A stretch of DNA of 64,000 nt from assembly GCA_045811525.1 (NCBI GenBank), contig JBJMTV010000021.1, forward strand, positions 1-64,000, given 5' to 3'. This DNA comes from VAZQ01 sp045811525 (GTDB lineage Bacteria > Pseudomonadota > Alphaproteobacteria > Rhizobiales > Xanthobacteraceae). Positions 1 through 8,310 of the stretch are shown here, one piece after another. The notes under the pieces were generated by a model. It saw only the letters and a program-made list of their open reading frames with translations, was not told the origin of the DNA and did not search any database. Positions within the stretch are counted from its first letter, which is position 1; every line of letters starts with the position of its first letter. Position numbers and translations under genes: made by a program.

Positions 1-1142
1 GCAGCGCCTGGCCTGCTCGGCTGCCGTGCTTTCCATGGAGGATTGGCGCCATGCGAGGGTAGCGCCTGCAACAGGTCGGCGACGGTCACATCTCCGGTCG
101 CCGCCATCGCAATGTCGACCGGCGGCAAAGACTGGTACTCCATATTGGCACCAGTATGCAGTGTCTGATCGATTGCCGCGGCAACGATCCGCGCCGGGAC
201 GGTACCCGCCGATCTCGCCTGCCGCAGCGCGCCCCCGAGGTCGACCCAATCGAGCGCGAGGATAACGTCGGCCTCACAGAGAAGCTCGCGTGCAGCCTTC
301 GGCAGCACATTGAACGGCGCGACGTAGTGTGCCGGATGGTCAGTCGGGAACACAGCGCCTTGCTTGAGGTCGGTGAGTACACAGGCACCAAGCCGCTCGG
401 CGAGATCAATGCGCGGCTGCCAGAGCTCGGCCCGCCGCGAGGCACGGCCGAACATGATGACCGGCCGCTCAGCCGAGGCGAGCAAGCGTGCCGCCTCCTG
501 AACCGCGCTATGCGCTGGTCGCGATGGCGTCGGCGCTTGGAAACGACCAACATCAGGCCATTCCGGTTCACGCTCTAGACGCTGCTCCTGCAAACCGGCA
601 TCGAGGCAGACATAGACGGGCGCGGTGGGAGCGCTACGGGTGAGCATATTGGCGCGGCACATGGACTCGACGAGCGCCTGCGGCGAGGAAGGTTGATCGT
701 CCCATTTGATGATCGATCGAATGTAGGCGGCTTGATCGCGTGATGTATGAATCCAGTCGATCCAGGGGCGTCGCTTCTCTGCATCGAGCGGGCCTGTGGC
801 ACCGAGCACAAGCATGGGTACTCGGTCGCACCACGCGTTGAACAAGCTCATCATTCCGTGCAGCAGACCCACATTGCTGTGCAGCACACAGGCCATCGGC
901 TCACCTGTTGCCTTCGCATAGCCGTGCGCGATGGAGACCGAATGATCCTCGTGCAGACACAAAACGATCCCGGGACGCTCGTTGCCGAGATGATTGACGA
1001 TACTGTCGTGCAAGCCACGATAGCTCGCCCCCGGATTGAGGCTGATGTAGCGGATGCCCAACCGGCGCAGCATCTGGGCGGCTATATCGCTACCCCATGC
1101 GACCTTCGTGTCGGGCTCACCGGCAATGGTATCGAGTTGCAT
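1..1142 (-). CDS. Thiamine-diphosphate-binding enzyme, acetolactate synthase/decarboxylase family (3' end outside window)
   Basis: About 380 residues are visible, reading leftward off the window edge. The N-terminal Pyr domain carries LCLHEDHSVSIAHGYAKATG (residues about 62-81). Its Glu matches the cofactor-activating Glu of acetolactate synthase, benzoylformate decarboxylase and similar ThDP enzymes. A central domain follows (RPVIMFGRASRRAELW, about residue 228 on). The C-terminal PP domain with the GDG/N motif lies mostly or wholly off the edge. The start is the ATG at 1142; GTGGGGGTG just upstream may serve as ribosome site. The gene is divergent from the TctAB permease, suggesting a shared control region and a role in 2-keto acid turnover in the same pathway. 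The exact reaction cannot be assigned. The family call is firm; the pathway link is inference. Confidence 0.85.
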   Translation of the reverse strand, partial: MQLDTIAGEPDTKVAWGSDIAAQMLRRLGIRYISLNPGASYRGLHDSIVNHLGNERPGIVLCLHEDHSVSIAHGYAKATGEPMACVLHSNVGLLHGMMSLFNAWCDRVPMLVLGATGPLDAEKRRPWIDWIHTSRDQAAYIRSIIKWDDQPSSPQALVESMCRANMLTRSAPTAPVYVCLDAGLQEQRLEREPEWPDVGRFQAPTPSRPAHSAVQEAARLLASAERPVIMFGRASRRAELWQPRIDLAERLGACVLTDLKQGAVFPTDHPAHYVAPFNVLPKAARELLCEADVILALDWVDLGGALRQARSAGTVPARIVAAAIDQTLHTGANMEYQSLPPVDIAMAATGDVTVADLLQALPSHGANPPWKARQPSRPGA

Positions 1143-1476
1143 CTGTGCACCCCCACATCGACGACGGGGCGAGCAATCGAGCCGCCCGCGTCGACGCGTG
1201 GCATCACGGCTCAAGAGGCGCCGGCCGGCCCTTTCCCGGACGCTTTTCCGTCGCCCCATCTTCTGCTTACATGAGGTCTGCGAGAAGTGGAACGGGGCGC
1301 GCTCGAGCATGGTCACACGATGCGCTCGCGGAGGGGCGACAAACGACATGCAAATCGTTATGACGGGATGAACCCCTGCATACCCGGTTCTTGATCCCGC
1401 ACGGGGGAAAGCCCTAGCGGTCCGATTCCGAAGTTCGTCACGGGGCACGCAATGGAGCGTCCGGGAGGCGGAGCAA
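1143..1476. other. Divergent intergenic region, no gene seen
   Basis: This 334-base stretch separates the leftward ThDP enzyme from the rightward tctAB gene and must contain the promoters for both. I see no convincing -35/-10 pair, strong hairpin or inverted repeat. A GGAAC occurs at about 1289, but no GTT lies at the 16-18 base spacing needed for an EcfG promoter. A purine-rich ribosome site (GGGAGGCGGAG) for tctAB ends close to 1476. Confidence 0.5.
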
Positions 1477-3675
1477 ATGGAAAGTATCGCTGGGGAATTG
1501 GCCTTCATGGCCGACTCGGCAGGCAAGGCTTTCCTGCTGATTATCGAGCCGCATCGGCTGATGTTCCTGGGTGCCGGCTGCATCATGGGCCTGGTGCTCG
1601 GGATTATCCCCGGCATTGGCGGGCTCGCAGGCACCGCCATGTTGCTCCCTTTCACATTCAACATGGACCCATATGCGGCCTTCGCCATGCTGCTCGGGCT
1701 TGGCGCCACAACAGCTACCGGTGATCCGATCCCGGCAATTCTGTTCGGGGTGCCGGGGGGTGCAGCTTCAGCAGCGACTGTGCTCGACGGCTTCCCGATG
1801 GCAAAGAAAGGTGAGGCCGGTAGGGCACTCAGCGCCGCCTACATGTCCTCACTCATGGGCGGCGTCTTCGGGGCGATGTTGCTCGCCGTCTCGGTGCCGA
1901 TCCTGCGGCCGGTCATGCTTTATCTGGGCTCGCCGGAGCTGCTTGCCTTCGCGGTGCTCGGCATCTCGATGGTAGCGGTGCTGTCAGGCAGCGCGCCATT
2001 GCGCGGCATGACGGCCGCGTGCTTGGGCATCATGATAGCGATGATCGGCACCGATCCGCAGACCGGGACCTTGCGCTGGACAATGGTGCCGGCGCTCACG
2101 TGGGATTCAGAGAGCTGGTTCCCGCTGCAGCTCACCGTCGAGAACAGCCTTTACCTTTGGGACGGCTTCGACAAAAAGCTGACGCCACTCCTCCTGGGAA
2201 TCTTTGCGCTGCCTGAGCTCTGCGACCTGTTAATCGCGCGCACGACTATCGCCGCCGACACCAGCATTGCCAATATCTACAAAGGACAATGGCAGGGGGT
2301 GCGCGACTGTATGCAGCACTGGTGGCTGATCATGCGGTGCTCATGGATCGGCGGCGGCATTGGCTCGATTCCCGGCATCAGCGCAGCCGTTGTCGATTGG
2401 CTCGCCTATGGGCACGCCCTGAAGACCGAGAAGGGCGCGAGCCAAACATTTGGCAAAGGTGACGTACGCGGCGTCATTGCCTCGGAGAGCTCAAACAACG
2501 CCAAGGAAGGCGGCGCGCTGGTGCCGACCGTCGCGTTCGGCGTTCCAGGCAGTGCGACCATGGCCATCCTTCTTGGCGCCTTCCTGATCCATGGTCTGGT
2601 GCCCGGGCCGGATATGCTGAACAAGCACCTCGACATCACCTACTCCATGGTGTGGTCGGTGGCACTCGCCAATATTCTCGGCGCGGGCATGTGCTATGCG
2701 TTCAGCCCGCAGTTCGCGAAATTGTCGGTCCTGCGCTTCAGCCTGATTTTGCCGGCCGTCCTCGGCGTCATCTACATCGGTGCTTTTGAAGCCTCACGTT
2801 CCTGGGGCGACCTGGTCGCGCTGCTTCTGTTCGGCCTGCTCGGCTGGATCATGAAGCAGTTCAAGTGGCCGCGACCGCCACTGATCCTGGGTGTGGTGCT
2901 GGGCGACACCATAGAGCGGTATCTGTTCATCTCGCTCGAGCGGTATGGGGCCGACCTGTTCCTGCCGTGGCGTTGGTTCAGCTCGTGGGACGCGCTCACC
3001 TTTCATCCGGTCATGAAGGTGCTGCTCGTGCTGTCGGTCATCGGTCTTGTTCGCCCGATGCTGCAGGACATTCGTCAGCACGGCGGAGCGGTTCGAATGC
3101 TGACGGCCTTTCAGGCGCCGCGGTTCCATCCTTCGCAACTCTTCACCATGTTCATGATCGCGCTGATCGGCGCGGCGCTTACGACGGCCTTGAGCTGGGA
3201 CTTCAGCGCGAGGATCGTGCCGGAGGTTGTGGGCTGCGTGGCACTGCTGGCTGCGGGACTGAGCCTCTTCAACGAGATGTTCCGCAAGCCCGAGCCCGCC
3301 CTGAGTCTAGCGGACCAGGCGCGACGGGAGGCGGAGCAAGGCCTCGCAACCGATCAGAAGATACACATGGACCTGACGTCGGAAACTGCTCACCTGCCTA
3401 CTGCGCTGATCATCAAGAGGGCCGCGCGGTTTTTCGGCTATCTCGTCGCCTTCATGGCGGTCATGTGGGGGATAGGCCTCGTGCCGACGGTCGCCATTTT
3501 CGTCATTGTCTTCATGCGGTACGAAAACCAGGAACGCTGGCCGGTCATCATCCCATATGCGGTCATATTACTGGTCTCCATCAGTTTCATCTTCGACTAC
3601 GTGATGTCGATCCCGTGGCCGCCCACACTCCTCGGCGAATGGATGCCCTGGCTGAAGTTCATCCCCTCGGTATGA
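1477..3675 (+). CDS. Fused TctA-TctB permease of a tripartite tricarboxylate transporter
   Basis: An integral membrane protein of 732 residues, far longer than ordinary TctA (about 500). Residues 1 to about 520 are TctA: the family motif GIIPGIGGLAGTA lies at about 42-54, and a second related motif (GSIPGISAAVVDW, then VIASESSNNAKEGGALVPT) at about 295-350. From about residue 548 to the end there is a hydrophobic region with four membrane segments, broken by a charged loop at about 605-645. This looks like the small TctB subunit fused to the C-terminus. TctAB imports carboxylates with a periplasmic TctC/Bug receptor, driven by ion gradients. A matching receptor is encoded at 12189. Start: ATG preceded by GGGAGGCGGAG; the ATG at 1452 is out of frame. 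The fusion is read directly; the substrate is unknown. Confidence 0.9.
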   Translation: MESIAGELAFMADSAGKAFLLIIEPHRLMFLGAGCIMGLVLGIIPGIGGLAGTAMLLPFTFNMDPYAAFAMLLGLGATTATGDPIPAILFGVPGGAASAATVLDGFPMAKKGEAGRALSAAYMSSLMGGVFGAMLLAVSVPILRPVMLYLGSPELLAFAVLGISMVAVLSGSAPLRGMTAACLGIMIAMIGTDPQTGTLRWTMVPALTWDSESWFPLQLTVENSLYLWDGFDKKLTPLLLGIFALPELCDLLIARTTIAADTSIANIYKGQWQGVRDCMQHWWLIMRCSWIGGGIGSIPGISAAVVDWLAYGHALKTEKGASQTFGKGDVRGVIASESSNNAKEGGALVPTVAFGVPGSATMAILLGAFLIHGLVPGPDMLNKHLDITYSMVWSVALANILGAGMCYAFSPQFAKLSVLRFSLILPAVLGVIYIGAFEASRSWGDLVALLLFGLLGWIMKQFKWPRPPLILGVVLGDTIERYLFISLERYGADLFLPWRWFSSWDALTFHPVMKVLLVLSVIGLVRPMLQDIRQHGGAVRMLTAFQAPRFHPSQLFTMFMIALIGAALTTALSWDFSARIVPEVVGCVALLAAGLSLFNEMFRKPEPALSLADQARREAEQGLATDQKIHMDLTSETAHLPTALIIKRAARFFGYLVAFMAVMWGIGLVPTVAIFVIVFMRYENQERWPVIIPYAVILLVSISFIFDYVMSIPWPPTLLGEWMPWLKFIPSV

Positions 3676-3702
3676 CAAATCGCCTTGTAGTGAGGTGAGT
3701 AG

Positions 3703-3915
3703 ATGCGAAAGGTTTTGTGGCTGGGGCTGCTGGTCGTTGTGCTCGCGAGCGCAGCGGTGGCGGTTTCTCTCGACGTGCTCGGGCTCGAGCAGATTGTTTA
3801 TGTCTTGGAGATGATCGCCGGGTGGACTGCCTGGACCCTTGTGGTTGCTGTTGCCTATGCCGGCCTGGAGCGGCTGGTGCCCGGCTTGCGCGCTCCCGTT
3901 GCTAAGCAGCATTGA
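3703..3915 (+). CDS. Small membrane protein of unknown function
   Basis: Seventy residues. There is a hydrophobic N-terminal segment (about 4-24), a second hydrophobic stretch (about 38-55) and a short charged tail. The ATG is preceded by GTGAGGTGAG, a fair ribosome site, 27 bases after the tctAB stop and in the same direction, so it is probably cotranscribed. It could be an accessory subunit of the TTT transporter, but TctB already seems present in the upstream fusion. No family recognised. Confidence 0.5.
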   Translation: MRKVLWLGLLVVVLASAAVAVSLDVLGLEQIVYVLEMIAGWTAWTLVVAVAYAGLERLVPGLRAPVAKQH

Positions 3916-4004
3916 AGGTTATCTTTTGCTCAAGCGGACGCATGTCGCGCGGCCCCGAAGCCGCACGCCTTTGACCGCCTGAGCGCGAAATCCTAAGAAG
4001 GGAT

Positions 4005-6137
4005 ATGCAGGCGGAACGCGGTACGGGGGATCATCAGCTCAAGGGCGAGCGAGGATTGTTTCGCTCTGCCGTGAGCGCGCTGCAAGCGAAGTCGGTCGCG
4101 ATTGTCGGGGCATCTGAGCGCGCACGGTGGCCAAGCGAAATCTACAAGAACCTGCGCGAGTTCGGGTATGCTGGTCGCATCGCGCTGGTCAACCCTCGGC
4201 AAAGTCAGGTCTTCGGCGAGCGCTGTTATCCGTCACTGAAAGACTTGCCGGAGCCGGTCGACCACGCACTCGTCATTGTCCCGGCCGCCGCCGTGCCGGG
4301 TGTGCTGACCGATGCGGAAGCGGCCGGAGTCAAATCCGCCACTGTCTATGCCTCCATGTTAGGAGATGGCGAGGCCCCCGAGTCCAAGGAGCGAGGCGCC
4401 TGGCTCGCTGATTTTGTCGCTCACAGCCGACTGCGCATCGCCGGACCGAATTGCATGGGCGCATATTCGTTCCGCGAGCGCCTGCTCGGCTATCCCAACA
4501 CCGACCTGTGCCGGCTCGAGCCCGGCTCGGTCGCTTGTATCTTTCAGTCTGGTGGACTCATCCAGTTTTGGATGAAATCCGGAGCAGAGCGGGGTCTTCG
4601 CTATTCCTATTGCATCACATCTGGCAACGAGCCGGATCTCGGATTGGCAGACTATCTCGACTTTGTCATCGACGATCCTGAAACACGCTTGATCGTTCTC
4701 TTCATCGAAGGAATTCGTCGGCCAGAGGCCTTCATGCATGCCGCTGGTCGCGCACTCGCCCTCGGAAAGCCGGTCCTCGCCATCAAGACTGGGGCAACGG
4801 CCAAGTCGCGCGCCGCCTCGCAATCGCATACCGGTGCAATTGCAGGTGACTATGCCGCCTATCTGGCGATGTGCGAACGCTACGGCATTGTCAATTACCG
4901 CTCGCTCGATGACATGGTGGAGGCGGCGCTCGCCTTCGCCGGTCGCCGACTGCCGCGCGGACCGCGCATCGCCTTCATCACAACGTCAGGAGCGACCGTC
5001 GATCTCCTGCATGACTATGTTGAGATTGAAGGCGCGGTCGCACCCGACTTTGGCGATGCGACGAAGGCCCGGCTTGCGCCCATGATGCAGGAGGGCATTG
5101 CACCACGTAATCCGCTCGACGTCGGTATTCCATCGACTATGCAGGTCGCCGCGGACATTTGCGCGGCGGCAGCCACTGATCCCTCCATAGATATGGTCGC
5201 TTGGGGCGCGCCGATGCCGCGCGAGAATGAAGGACTTGGCGATATGACGCCGATGCGCGCGCTGCTCGGGCGCACCGAGAAGCCGATCGTAGGTTTTGCT
5301 CGCATGATTCAGCAGGAGGGCGAGAGTCGCCTCGCTGCCCAGTCGGCGGCAGGCTTTCCGCTCCTGCAAGGTATCCAGCCGACCATTCGCGCCCTTAACG
5401 GGCTGTGGTTTCACGCCGCTCGGCGCGGCCGCCGTCCGGCTTCAGCGCCGCCTGCGCCCGGGAGCGAGCTTGCCCCCGCCAACCTCGATGCGACGCTTGC
5501 AAGCTACGGGTTAGTGCTGCCCAAAAGCCGTGCCGTCGGCTCCGCCGAAGAGGCGGTCCGCGCTGCCGAGCAGATCGGTTTCCCCGTCGTGCTGAAGATT
5601 CGCTCCGCCGCGATCGTACACAAAACCGAAGCTGGGGGTGTCGCGCTCGGGCTGCGCGATCGGGCAGCGCTCACGGCGGCAGCAGACGCGCTTATAGCGT
5701 CGGCCCGTGCTGCGGCGCCAAGCGCACGTCTCGACGGGTTCATCGTGCAAGAGATGGTCACAGGAGTGGAGGCCATCATCGGCGCGCGCAAGGACTCGCT
5801 CTATGGTCCGATTCTGCTGATCGGCGCGGGCGGCGTGCTCGTGGAGCTGGCGCAGGACACCGCGCTGCGCCTTCTTCCGGTAGACGACAGCGATGTGCGT
5901 ACCATGGTGGACACCCTGCGGCTCGCGACCCTGCTCGCGGGATTTCGCGGAGGGCCGGCGGCCGACCGCGGCGCGCTCGAAACGGCCGCACTGGGCCTTG
6001 CGCAATTCTATCTCGATCATCGCTCGAGAATTTCTGACATCGAGATCAATCCCCTCATCGTGCGCCCGGCGGGCCACGGCGCCGTTGCCGTGGACGTGCG
6101 TGTGCTTTGGCAAGACGAGGCGCACGGAGCGCAGTAA
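4005..6137 (+). CDS. ADP-forming acyl-CoA synthetase (acetate-CoA ligase family)
   Basis: 710 residues with alpha and beta parts in one chain. An N-terminal CoA-binding Rossmann domain starts at about residue 25 (VAIVGASERARWPSEIY). A succinyl-CoA-ligase-like middle part contains SQSHTGAIAG, whose His (about 275) is the expected phosphohistidine. From about residue 490 a C-terminal ATP-grasp domain is seen (FPVVLKIRSAAIVHKTEAGG, then IIGARKDSLYGP). The family makes an acyl-CoA from acid, CoA and ATP, giving ADP and phosphate. Start: ATG after AAGAAGGG. The stop is directly followed by the next gene's ATG, so the two are translated together. With the dehydrogenase downstream, it probably activates the imported acid. 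Substrate unknown. Confidence 0.9.
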   Translation: MQAERGTGDHQLKGERGLFRSAVSALQAKSVAIVGASERARWPSEIYKNLREFGYAGRIALVNPRQSQVFGERCYPSLKDLPEPVDHALVIVPAAAVPGVLTDAEAAGVKSATVYASMLGDGEAPESKERGAWLADFVAHSRLRIAGPNCMGAYSFRERLLGYPNTDLCRLEPGSVACIFQSGGLIQFWMKSGAERGLRYSYCITSGNEPDLGLADYLDFVIDDPETRLIVLFIEGIRRPEAFMHAAGRALALGKPVLAIKTGATAKSRAASQSHTGAIAGDYAAYLAMCERYGIVNYRSLDDMVEAALAFAGRRLPRGPRIAFITTSGATVDLLHDYVEIEGAVAPDFGDATKARLAPMMQEGIAPRNPLDVGIPSTMQVAADICAAAATDPSIDMVAWGAPMPRENEGLGDMTPMRALLGRTEKPIVGFARMIQQEGESRLAAQSAAGFPLLQGIQPTIRALNGLWFHAARRGRRPASAPPAPGSELAPANLDATLASYGLVLPKSRAVGSAEEAVRAAEQIGFPVVLKIRSAAIVHKTEAGGVALGLRDRAALTAAADALIASARAAAPSARLDGFIVQEMVTGVEAIIGARKDSLYGPILLIGAGGVLVELAQDTALRLLPVDDSDVRTMVDTLRLATLLAGFRGGPAADRGALETAALGLAQFYLDHRSRISDIEINPLIVRPAGHGAVAVDVRVLWQDEAHGAQ

Positions 6138-7292
6138 ATGGATTTCGAGTTGCCGGAAGAGCTGCGCATTCTCAAGGCGGGGCTGAGGCGCTTCGTCGAC
6201 AACGAGTTGATCCCCATCGAGCGGCAGACCACCATCGGCGAGAAAATCAAGCCGGAATACCTCGGACCGCTGCAGCAGCGGGCAAAGGAGCTCGGCATCT
6301 GGCAGCTCAATGTGCCGGAGGAATACGGCGGCTCGGGCATGTCTGTCTTGGCCTGCGCAGTCGTCTGGGAGGAGCTCTCGCGCAGCATCGCTTTGCCGGC
6401 CCGCGGTGAAGGCATTACCGGCCCGACGCCCCGCGGTGTGCTGTATGCGCTCGAGGGCGACATGCGCGAGCGGTACCTCATTCCGGTGCTGCGCGGCGAA
6501 AAAAAGGCCTGTTTTGCCCAGACCGAGCCCGATGCTGGCTCTGACCCAGGCGGGATGCGCACGACCGCAGTCCGCGACGGCGACTACTACGTCATCAACG
6601 GGGTGAAACGGTTCATTACCGCGGCCGCCGATGCCGACTTCATGCAGCTCCTGGCGGCGACCGATCGCAGCAAGGGCTCGCGTGGCGGAATTTCCTGTTT
6701 CATCGTCGACATGGACACACGGGGGGTGAGGCTCGGCACGCAGTATCAGACCATGATGGGCGACGCTCCTTGGGAGATCGTGCTTGAGAATGTCCGCGTG
6801 CCGGCTTCATGCCGCGTGGGTGCGGAAGGCGACGGCATGCGCTTCGGTCAGCAATGGCTGAACATCGGACGCGTCAAGCACGGGGCGCATGCGCTCGGCG
6901 TGGCCGAACGTTGCCTGGAAATGGCGAGCTCCTACGCGAAGCAACGCTCCACCTTCGGGCGGCCGCTGGCGGACCGGCAGGCTGTGCAGTGGATGCTTGC
7001 CGACATGTTTATCGAGCTGCAGGCCGCCCGACTATTGGTCTACAAGACCGCGGTGCGCCTCGATCTCGGTGAAGAAGCGCGTGAGGACGCCTACGTCGCG
7101 AAATACTATGCGGATGAGATGGCGTTCAACACCGCCGACAGGTGCATGCAGATTCACGGCGGCATCGCGCTCACGACCGATCTGCCGATTGAGAAAATGT
7201 GGCGCCAGCAGCGCAGCTTTCGCATCACCGAAGGTGCGACCGAGGTGATGAAGATGGTCATCGCCCGCCACGTGCTGAAGACCTATTCTTGA
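6138..7292 (+). CDS. Acyl-CoA dehydrogenase
   Basis: 384 residues, the usual length. An FAD enzyme that introduces an alpha-beta double bond into an acyl-CoA and passes electrons to electron-transfer flavoprotein. Seen: flavin-region motif CFAQTEPDAGSDPGG (about 125-139), a helical C-terminal domain with SYAKQRSTFGRPLADRQAVQ (about 262-281), IHGGIALTTDLP, and RITEGATEVMK near the end, whose Glu is at the position of the catalytic base in many family members. The ATG follows the CoA ligase stop with no gap. The order ligase then dehydrogenase indicates beta-oxidation-like breakdown of the activated substrate. Confidence 0.93.
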   Translation: MDFELPEELRILKAGLRRFVDNELIPIERQTTIGEKIKPEYLGPLQQRAKELGIWQLNVPEEYGGSGMSVLACAVVWEELSRSIALPARGEGITGPTPRGVLYALEGDMRERYLIPVLRGEKKACFAQTEPDAGSDPGGMRTTAVRDGDYYVINGVKRFITAAADADFMQLLAATDRSKGSRGGISCFIVDMDTRGVRLGTQYQTMMGDAPWEIVLENVRVPASCRVGAEGDGMRFGQQWLNIGRVKHGAHALGVAERCLEMASSYAKQRSTFGRPLADRQAVQWMLADMFIELQAARLLVYKTAVRLDLGEEAREDAYVAKYYADEMAFNTADRCMQIHGGIALTTDLPIEKMWRQQRSFRITEGATEVMKMVIARHVLKTYS

Positions 7293-7299
7293 GGCGAGC

Positions 7300-8199
7300 A
7301 TGATTAAGATCCGACGCATCGGACACGTCACATTCGAAACGCCTGATCTCGACAAACAGATCGATTACTTCACGCAAGTGACCGGGCTGGTGTTGGCGGT
7401 ACGCGAAAAGAACCGGGCGCTGCTCGCCAGCCGGTTAGGCCAGCTCGTCATTCAGCTGAGGCGGGCAAGCGAAGCGCGCTGTGCAAAGCTTGCGTTTCAG
7501 GTCGCACCCGGCTCGGACTTCAATGAGCTGGCGCGTGCGCTCGCCGCCAACGGCATCAACAGCGAGCTACAGAGCGACGACCTCCCCGGCACGCCCAAGC
7601 TGTTGGCCTTCCAGGACAACAAGGGTACGACGATCGAGGTTTTCTCGGAGTGGGATTATTTGACACCGAACCAGCAAGTGGCGGGTATCGGTCCCTTGAA
7701 GCTCGGCCACTGCGCCTTCGTGGTACCGGACGTGCAGCAGACACGCGATTTCTACGAGCGCGTGCTTGGCTTCAAGGTCTCCGACTGGACCGGCGATTTC
7801 TTCGTGTTCATGCGGTGCAATCCCGATCATCACACGGTGAATTTCTTGCGCGGCAAGCGGGCGCGTATGCACCATGTAGCTTTCGAGGTTCGCGACTTTG
7901 CGGCCGTCGCGCAAGCCTGCGACGTGCTTTCGCAACATCGGATCCCGATCATCTGGGGCCCGCTGCGTCATGGTCCTGGCCACAATGTCTCGATCTATCA
8001 CCGCAACCCAGATCAGCACGTGATTGAGCTCTTTACCGAGCTCGACCAAATTCTGGATGAGGAGCTCGGTTTTTTCGATCCTCGGCCCTGGCACATCGAT
8101 CGCCCGCAGCGCCCAAAGGTCTGGACGAGCGAGAGCCGCGCGATTTCGGGTTGGGGCCCTCCCCCGACAGCGGACTATCATCTCAATCGGGACGACTGA
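7300..8199 (+). CDS. Two-domain VOC protein resembling extradiol ring-cleavage dioxygenases
   Basis: 299 residues made of two vicinal-oxygen-chelate repeats: a degenerate one (IRRIGHVTFETPDLDKQIDYF, about 3-23) and a conserved one (LGHCAFVVPDVQQTRDFYE, about 131-149). In the second, His of LGHCAF, His of MHHVAFEV (about 191-193) and Glu of HVIELF (about 245-250) are the expected iron or metal ligands. This matches catechol 2,3-dioxygenase-like proteins that open an aromatic ring next to a diol. It lies eight bases after the dehydrogenase in the same operon, suggesting an aromatic intermediate. Other VOC activities such as isomerases or lyases remain possible. Confidence 0.82.
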   Translation: MIKIRRIGHVTFETPDLDKQIDYFTQVTGLVLAVREKNRALLASRLGQLVIQLRRASEARCAKLAFQVAPGSDFNELARALAANGINSELQSDDLPGTPKLLAFQDNKGTTIEVFSEWDYLTPNQQVAGIGPLKLGHCAFVVPDVQQTRDFYERVLGFKVSDWTGDFFVFMRCNPDHHTVNFLRGKRARMHHVAFEVRDFAAVAQACDVLSQHRIPIIWGPLRHGPGHNVSIYHRNPDQHVIELFTELDQILDEELGFFDPRPWHIDRPQRPKVWTSESRAISGWGPPPTADYHLNRDD

Positions 8200-8202
8200 C
8201 CG

Positions 8203-8310
8203 ATGAAGGCTGTTCTCCACCACGACGCCGAGGGTGCGTGGCAACGAGCCCAGGATCAGGCGCGGCGTTGGATGTCCTCGTCTCTCGGCGAGCCTTGCGC
8301 AGCATGCTAG
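8203..8310 (+). CDS. Candidate 35-residue mini-gene between the VOC and hydantoinase A genes
   Basis: An ATG starts three bases after the VOC stop (TGA, then CCG, then ATG). The reading frame runs 35 codons and ends with TAG overlapping the hydantoinase A start by seven bases. The peptide begins MKAVLHHDAEGAW and ends with two Cys (PCAAC). This placement fits translational coupling in a tight operon, but there is no strong ribosome site and I recognise no family. It may instead be the remnant of a longer small subunit, or chance. Confidence 0.3.
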   Translation: MKAVLHHDAEGAWQRAQDQARRWMSSSLGEPCAAC

